A DNA stretch of 64,000 nucleotides, taken from the NCBI RefSeq assembly GCF_014202035.1, contig NZ_JACHFR010000002.1:434001-498000 (forward strand), in the 5' to 3' direction. Numbering within the stretch: position 1 is the stretch's first letter; each line of letters begins with the position of its first letter. Positions 59,100 to 64,000 of this stretch are shown here, in pieces. Under the pieces are notes generated by a model that saw only the letters and a list, made by a program, of their open reading frames with translations, was not told where the DNA came from and made no database searches. The position numbers and the translations under genes were made by a program. Source of the stretch: Treponema rectale. Lineage in GTDB: Bacteria; Spirochaetota; Spirochaetia; Treponematales; Treponemataceae.

Positions 59100-60170
59100 A
59101 TGGCAGACAATGAATTGTTAGTAGATATTCAGCATGAAAAGCTTTCGTTTTTTACCCCGGCTGGTGAAGTAAAGGCTTTAAACGATGTAACTCTTCAGAT
59201 GAGAAAGGGTGAAGTTCTTGGTATTGTAGGTGAATCAGGCAGCGGTAAGTCTGTAACGGCATATTCTGTAATGGGTCTTACTGCAGAGAACGGAAAGATT
59301 ACCGGCGGAACAGTTACTTTTAACGGTCACCGCATTGATCAGATGTCAGAAAAAGAACTTCGCAAAATACGCGGTAAAGAAGTAAGTATTATCTTTCAGG
59401 ATCCTATGACTTCTTTAAATCCTGTATGGACTATAGGAAACCAGATAGAAGAAGCTATTAAACTTCATACAAATAAAACCGGTAAAGAAGCTAAGGAACG
59501 TGTAAAGGAACTTCTTACTCTTGTAGGAATCAATGAACCGGAAAAGCGAATGAAGCAGTATCCTCATGAACTTTCCGGCGGTATGAGGCAGCGTGTTGTT
59601 ATTGCAATTGCCCTTGCCTGTGAACCGGAACTTCTTATTGCAGATGAACCTACGACAGCTCTTGATGTTACGATTCAGGCACAGATTCTTGATCTTATGC
59701 AGGAACTTAAGCGCAAGCTGGGTATGGGTATTATTATGATTACTCATGATCTGGGTGTTGTTGCTTCTATGTGTGATCATATTGCGGTTATGTATGCCGG
59801 AGAAATTGTTGAATACGGAACAACCGATGATATTTTCTACAATCCGCAGCATGAATATACCCGCGGACTTTTACGTTCAATTCCTAAATTCCACGAAAAA
59901 GATTATTCAAAGCTTATTCCTATTGAAGGACAGCCTGTAGACTTGCTTAATCCTCCGAAAGGCTGCGGTTTTGCTCCACGCTGTTCCAACTGTATGAAGA
60001 TTTGTCTTGAGCAGAAACCTGTACGTAATGAATATAAGAGTCTTGGCGGTGCAGCAATTGGAGAAAACGTTCATTACGGAAGATGCTGGCTTGAACAGAA
60101 GGCACAGATGCTCGGCAGTGCAGAAGCTGTAGTAAATCCGACTAACACTGAGGTAAAAGCAGATGAGTGA
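59100..60170 (+). CDS. oppD: Oligopeptide ABC transporter ATPase OppD
   Basis: 356 residues. Walker A is G-E-S-G-S-G-K-S, the signature L-S-G-G-M-R-Q-R, and Walker B L-L-I-A-D-E-P-T. The C-terminal oligopeptide/dipeptide extension has G-C-G-F-A-P-R-C-S-N-C-M, whose cysteines resemble the [4Fe-4S] region described in related transporters. It overlaps oppF by 8 bp. Confidence 0.96.
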   Translation: MADNELLVDIQHEKLSFFTPAGEVKALNDVTLQMRKGEVLGIVGESGSGKSVTAYSVMGLTAENGKITGGTVTFNGHRIDQMSEKELRKIRGKEVSIIFQDPMTSLNPVWTIGNQIEEAIKLHTNKTGKEAKERVKELLTLVGINEPEKRMKQYPHELSGGMRQRVVIAIALACEPELLIADEPTTALDVTIQAQILDLMQELKRKLGMGIIMITHDLGVVASMCDHIAVMYAGEIVEYGTTDDIFYNPQHEYTRGLLRSIPKFHEKDYSKLIPIEGQPVDLLNPPKGCGFAPRCSNCMKICLEQKPVRNEYKSLGGAAIGENVHYGRCWLEQKAQMLGSAEAVVNPTNTEVKADE

Positions 60171-61149
60171 AACAAAAAAACTTCTTGAGATAAATCATTT
60201 AAAGCAGTATTTCCCTGTTGCAGGTACAAATAAAATAGTTCATGCCGTTGATGACGTAAGCTTTTTTATTAACAGAGGAGAAACTTTTGGTCTTGTAGGT
60301 GAATCCGGATGTGGAAAAACTACAACAGGCCGTTCTATTTTACGTCTTCATGAACCTACTGCAGGACAGATTATTTACGACGGAAAGGTTATTTTTGACA
60401 GCGAAAACAATATAAAAGAAAAAATGCTGCCTTACCGCCGTAAGATGCAGATTGTATTTCAGGATCCTTATGCTTCTCTTGACCCTCGTATGACAGTAGG
60501 TGACATTGTTGGAGAAGCCCTGGATATTCATCATCTGTATTCTGATAAGAAAGAACGTCGTGAAAAGATTATTTCGCTTCTTTCTACGGTAGGTCTTAAC
60601 AGTGAACATGCAAACCGCTTCCCTCATGAATTTTCAGGCGGACAGAGACAGCGTATCGGTATTGCCCGTGCTCTTGCCGTAGATCCAGAGTTTATTGTAT
60701 GTGATGAACCTGTAAGTGCCCTGGACGTTTCCATTCAGGCTCAGGTTGTAAATATGTTTGAAGATCTTCAGAAAGAGCGTTCCCTTACTTATCTTTTTAT
60801 TGCTCATGATCTTTCTGTAGTAAATCATATTTCAAGCAGAATCGGTGTTATGTACCTTGGGCACATGGTTGAGGTTGCAGAGGCAGAAGAGATTATTTTC
60901 CATTCCCTTCATCCGTATACTCGTTCCCTTATTTCTGCTGTTCCGATTGCTGATCCTAAAGTTGCCCGTGCAAGTAAACGCATCATTCTTCAGGGGGATG
61001 TACCTTCTCCGGTTAATCCGCCTTCAGGATGTCCGTTCCGCACCCGCTGTCCTTATGCTGACGACCTTTGTGCTGCTCAGAAGCCGGAATTTAAGGAAGT
61101 AACAAGCGGACATTACGCTGCATGTCATCATCTGGATAAGCTTAACTAG
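60163..61149 (+). CDS. oppF: Oligopeptide ABC transporter ATPase OppF
   Basis: 328 residues. Walker A is G-E-S-G-C-G-K-T, the signature F-S-G-G-Q-R-Q-R, and Walker B F-I-V-C-D-E-P. The C-terminal extension has [11 protein letters not shown]. It forms the heterodimeric motor with OppD. Translation is coupled by the overlap. Confidence 0.96.
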   Translation: MSETKKLLEINHLKQYFPVAGTNKIVHAVDDVSFFINRGETFGLVGESGCGKTTTGRSILRLHEPTAGQIIYDGKVIFDSENNIKEKMLPYRRKMQIVFQDPYASLDPRMTVGDIVGEALDIHHLYSDKKERREKIISLLSTVGLNSEHANRFPHEFSGGQRQRIGIARALAVDPEFIVCDEPVSALDVSIQAQVVNMFEDLQKERSLTYLFIAHDLSVVNHISSRIGVMYLGHMVEVAEAEEIIFHSLHPYTRSLISAVPIADPKVARASKRIILQGDVPSPVNPPSGCPFRTRCPYADDLCAAQKPEFKEVTSGHYAACHHLDKLN

Positions 61150-61161
61150 CATATTTTTTAT

Positions 61162-61185
61162 GAAGCTGCAGTCTTCTGCAGTTTC
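61162..61185 (+). promoter_or_regulatory. Intercistronic hairpin ahead of oppA
   Basis: GAAGCTGCAG (61162-61171) pairs with CTGCAGTTTC (61176-61185) with one G-T pair. No T tract follows, but the AGGAGG of oppA does. It may protect a processed oppA message or act as a partial terminator, allowing more binding protein than permease. Confidence 0.55.
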
Positions 61186-61196
61186 TAGGAGGATAT

Positions 61197-62840
61197 ATGA
61201 AAAAAAGTGTAATTGCTATTTCGGTAATTGCAATGATTGCAATGCTTCCTTCATGTGGAAAAAAGAAGTCTGCACTGGAAGAAGCAATTTCTAAGGCAGA
61301 GAAGAATAAGACTGCACTTCACGTACAGGTTGGACCTTCTCCAGAAACAATTGACCCGGCCCTTAACAGTGCTGTTGATGGTGCAAACATGATTCTTCAT
61401 TCATTTGAAGGTCTTCTTAAGTTTGACCGTGACAACAACATCGTTGCTGGTCTTGCAGAAAGCTGGGAACAGTCTGATGATGGTCTTACATGGACATTCC
61501 ACCTTCGTCCAAACCTTAAGTGGTCAGACGGAAGTGCACTTACAGCAGAAGATTTTGTTTATTCATGGAAACGTGTAGCTGATCCTGCTACTGCTGCTCC
61601 TTACGGATATGACCTTCTTAATATGGTTGTTGGTTTTGACAAGGCAGAAGCTGGTGATGTAGATGCTCTTGGTGTAGAAGCACCTGATGCAAATACATTT
61701 GTAGTTCACCTTACAGATCCTTGTATTTATTTTGATAAGATTGCTGCATTTGCTGTTCTTGTTCCAGTTCAGAAAGCAACAATCGAAGCTAACGGAGAAA
61801 GCTGGACTATTGATCCAAAAACTTATGTAACAGACGGTCCATACTTTATGGCTGAATTTACAGACGGTCTGCGCATTGTATTCCAGAAGAACCCATATTA
61901 CTGGGATGCAGACAATATAACTTTTGATTTTATCATCTGGCATCTTATTGAAGACCCTAACACTTCTTATACTGCTTACAATCAGGGCACACTTCAGATG
62001 ATTAAGGATGTTCCTACTGAAGAAATTCCTTCACTCCGCGGTTCATCTCAGTTCTATTCAGCACCAATCATGGGTACTTACTATGTAACATTCAACGTAG
62101 AAAGAAAGCCTTTCAATGATCCACGTGTTCGTGAAGCTCTTTCTCTTGCAATTGACCGCAAGTATGTTGCAAATGTAATCATGCAGGGTACATATATTCC
62201 TGCAAAGAACTTTGTAGGACCAGGTGTATCTGATGCTGCTCCAGGTTCTTCTTTTGAAGAATATACAACAGCAAATTACGGTGACTATTTTGATGTAGAA
62301 AACTATGCAGCTGATCTTGAAAAAGCAAAGAAACTTCTTGCAGAAGCAGGATATCCGAACGGAAAAGGATTCCCGGCATTTGAATATCTTACAAATGATT
62401 CTCTTTATCACAAGCCTGTAGCTGAATATCTTCAGTCTGCTTATGCTCAGCTTGGAATTACTATGAAGATTAACATTCAGGAATGGAAGACTGTAACAGC
62501 TGACCGCCGCTCAGGTAACTTTGATGTTGCACGTAACGGATGGGTTTATGACTGGGATGATCCTTCTAACATGATTAACCTTCTTGAAACTGGCAACGGT
62601 AACAACGACGGTAAATATTCTTCAAAGGCATTTGATGGTCTTGTAAGAAAGGCTCGTGCTACAGTAAATGTTGCTGATCACTACAAGTATCTTCATGAAG
62701 CTGAACAGGTTCTTCTTAAGGATGCAGCTATGGCTCCAGTTGCTTATTACAACGAAGTATGGATGCAGGTAGACAACCTTAAGGATACCTGGCATTCACC
62801 TTATGGATACTGGTATTTTATGTACGGTAAATTAGAGTAG
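61197..62840 (+). CDS. oppA: Oligopeptide-binding lipoprotein OppA
   Basis: 547 residues with lipobox L-P-S-C20. It is a family 5 solute-binding protein with the signature P-E-T-I-D-P-A-L-N-S near residue 45, W-T-F-H-L-R-P-N-L-K-W-S-D-G and A-E-D-F-V-Y-S-W-K-R. Tethered to a membrane, it captures peptides for the OppBCDF channel. AGGAGG precedes the ATG. Its last codons and stop (GAGTAG) form the beginning of the tandem repeat downstream. Confidence 0.97.
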   Translation: MKKSVIAISVIAMIAMLPSCGKKKSALEEAISKAEKNKTALHVQVGPSPETIDPALNSAVDGANMILHSFEGLLKFDRDNNIVAGLAESWEQSDDGLTWTFHLRPNLKWSDGSALTAEDFVYSWKRVADPATAAPYGYDLLNMVVGFDKAEAGDVDALGVEAPDANTFVVHLTDPCIYFDKIAAFAVLVPVQKATIEANGESWTIDPKTYVTDGPYFMAEFTDGLRIVFQKNPYYWDADNITFDFIIWHLIEDPNTSYTAYNQGTLQMIKDVPTEEIPSLRGSSQFYSAPIMGTYYVTFNVERKPFNDPRVREALSLAIDRKYVANVIMQGTYIPAKNFVGPGVSDAAPGSSFEEYTTANYGDYFDVENYAADLEKAKKLLAEAGYPNGKGFPAFEYLTNDSLYHKPVAEYLQSAYAQLGITMKINIQEWKTVTADRRSGNFDVARNGWVYDWDDPSNMINLLETGNGNNDGKYSSKAFDGLVRKARATVNVADHYKYLHEAEQVLLKDAAMAPVAYYNEVWMQVDNLKDTWHSPYGYWYFMYGKLE

Positions 62841-63047
62841 TCTAAGTGACATTTTTGCAGGCTTCGAGAGTGGCCTGTAAGTGTTGCCTGCACAGCCGCA
62901 CGCACTTGCTACGGCTGTGTGTACGGTCATCTTGAGTAGTTTAAGTGACATTTTGCAGGCTTCGAGAGGGGCTTGTAAGTGTTGCCTGCACAGCCGCACG
63001 CACTTGCTACGGCTGTGTGTACGGTCATCTTGAGTAGTTTAAGTGAC
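62835..63047 (+). repeat. Tandem duplication (about 99 bp) overlapping the oppA stop codon
   Basis: Units 62835-62933 (99 bp) and 62934-63031 (98 bp) are almost identical. A partial third unit follows at 63032-63047. Each unit begins GAGTAGT and contains a perfect CACAGCCG / CGGCTGTG hairpin and a GCAGGC / GCCTGC dyad. The first unit starts inside oppA, so the duplication copied the gene's end. No gene is encoded. Confidence 0.92.
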
Positions 63048-63059
63048 TTTTGAATAATT

Positions 63060-63107
63060 AAGCCTGCAATTTTTGAGGGTAACTTCAGAGATTGCAGGCT
63101 TTTTTTG
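63060..63107 (+). terminator. Strong terminator of the opp operon
   Basis: A perfect 11-bp stem AAGCCTGCAAT (63060-63070) / ATTGCAGGCTT (63091-63101) runs into a T tract. Confidence 0.92.
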
Positions 63108-63187
63108 CTGGTTTTTATTGTTTTTATTATCTACAAATCCGATTAAAAATTGGTATAATGTTGTTTATTAAGGTTAGGAGTTTAAAA

Positions 63188-64000
63188 ATGATTACTGGCG
63201 AAATAAAAAACAAAATAGATTCAATCTGGGACGACTTTTTCAGTGCAGGTATGAGCGAATATCTGACTGTCATTGAACAGTTCTCATATCTTATGTTTAT
63301 ACATTCTCTTGATGAGGTTGAAAATGAAACCGAACAGTACGAAAAAATGTCAGGAGAAAAGAAGGAACATATTTTCCCAGAAGATAAACAGAAATACCGC
63401 TGGCATATTTTTAAGACCTTTGAAGAAACAGAACTTTTTAATTTGATGAACAAAGAGATTTTTCCGTTCATCAAAAAAATAAATGCAAACGAAGAAAGTG
63501 CTTTTGCCCGCTACATGAAAGATGCTGCCTTCTCTATTCCAAGCCCGCAGACCTTAAAAGCTGTAATTACAAAGCTTGATGAACTTTTTGAAAATCCAGA
63601 AGTTCAAGCCCGTGACATGCTTGGTGATATTTACGAATATGTTTTGAGCAAGATGAATTCTAGTGGCCAGGTAGGAATGTTCCGTACTCCAAAACAGATT
63701 CGCGACATGATGGTTCAGCTGATTCGTCCACAACCAATGGATACAATCTGTGACCCGGCTTGTGGTACAGCAGGCTTCCTTATTTCTTCTGCAGAATTTA
63801 TCCGCGACACATACGGAAACAAGATGGGCGATAAAGAATGGGAGCATTATTCAAAAGGACTTCTTACTGGTTTTGACACAGGAAGTACAATGCTCAAAAT
63901 TTCCGCAATGAACCTTCTGCTCCACTCAATTCATGAGCCGCATATTGCTTATCAGGACAGTGTAAGTAAAAATAACGAAATTGAAGGTGAATTTGATATT
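63188..64000 (+). CDS. hsdM: Type I restriction-modification methyltransferase subunit, 3' end outside window
   Basis: 271 codons are visible and the frame is open at the window edge. The N-terminal helical domain (about 1-160) matches HsdM_N. The N6-adenine methyltransferase domain begins with R-T-P-K-Q-I and the SAM motif D189-P-A-C-G-T-A-G-F. AGGAG precedes the ATG. hsdS and hsdR would be expected downstream, beyond the window. Confidence 0.93.
   Translation, partial: MITGEIKNKIDSIWDDFFSAGMSEYLTVIEQFSYLMFIHSLDEVENETEQYEKMSGEKKEHIFPEDKQKYRWHIFKTFEETELFNLMNKEIFPFIKKINANEESAFARYMKDAAFSIPSPQTLKAVITKLDELFENPEVQARDMLGDIYEYVLSKMNSSGQVGMFRTPKQIRDMMVQLIRPQPMDTICDPACGTAGFLISSAEFIRDTYGNKMGDKEWEHYSKGLLTGFDTGSTMLKISAMNLLLHSIHEPHIAYQDSVSKNNEIEGEFDI

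Noticed and set aside
1-64000. tRNA, rRNA or origin sequences
   Set aside because: I looked for tRNA cloverleaf/CCA patterns, rRNA conserved stretches and DnaA-box clusters while reading, and saw none.

Overview
The window looks like a chromosomal segment of a host-associated spirochete, most like Treponema. I base this on an AT-rich sequence, a UPF0164/FadL-type outer-membrane protein next to ispH, several lipoproteins with short spirochete-like lipoboxes, OmpA-family envelope proteins, a yajC-secD-secF operon, an anaerobic class III ribonucleotide reductase, and Rhs and integron-like accessory DNA of the kind reported in oral treponemes. The species cannot be fixed from sequence alone. No rRNA, tRNA, CRISPR array, transposase or integrase gene was seen.

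Left core (1-28.4 kb). An alpha-2-macroglobulin gene (5' end outside the window) is coupled to pbpC, a periplasmic defence and cell-wall pair. An unusual HAD phosphatase / O-methyltransferase fusion follows, then nrdD behind a tandem NrdR-type operator. Next come yhbY, mtnN-luxS (S-adenosylhomocysteine recycling and AI-2), a DUF1538 membrane protein with a double P-II-like partner, hslO and an Rsm22-like methyltransferase. A tetR gene with a dyad operator leads a glycosyltransferase-like gene and a GPH sugar transporter, followed by a GH36 alpha-galactosidase with its own promoter. An Rpn-family nuclease, a small outer-membrane-like protein and two divergent TPR lipoproteins complete this part.

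Accessory island (about 28.4-43.6 kb). This is the most unusual part. Its left arm (28.5-33.8 kb) carries minus-strand genes and its right arm (37.3-41.4 kb) plus-strand genes. Both consist of small secreted or lipoprotein genes, each followed by a copy of one hairpin-forming repeat and usually preceded by a short C-terminal toxin or Rhs-core fragment whose stop overlaps or lies close to the next start codon. I read it as a graveyard of displaced Rhs/polymorphic-toxin tips with retained immunity-like genes. Between the arms (33.8-37.3 kb), and again at 41.5-43.4 kb, are toxin-antitoxin modules (Phd/ParE, MazEF, VapBC, HigBA-like, RelE/Phd) separated by about 60-bp attC-like imperfect palindromes, resembling an integron cassette cluster without an integrase. 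A promoter-to-terminator small RNA candidate lies at about 42.35-42.44 kb.

Right core (43.6-63.2 kb). A LysM lytic transglycosylase, an OmpA protein, purN with a patatin-like phospholipase, yajC-secD-secF, ispH, a UPF0164 protein, a large repeat/OmpA protein and a complete oppBCDF-oppA oligopeptide importer. Behind oppA lies a tandemly duplicated, roughly 99-bp palindrome-rich unit and a strong terminator. The window ends inside an hsdM-type methyltransferase gene that opens a probable type I restriction locus.
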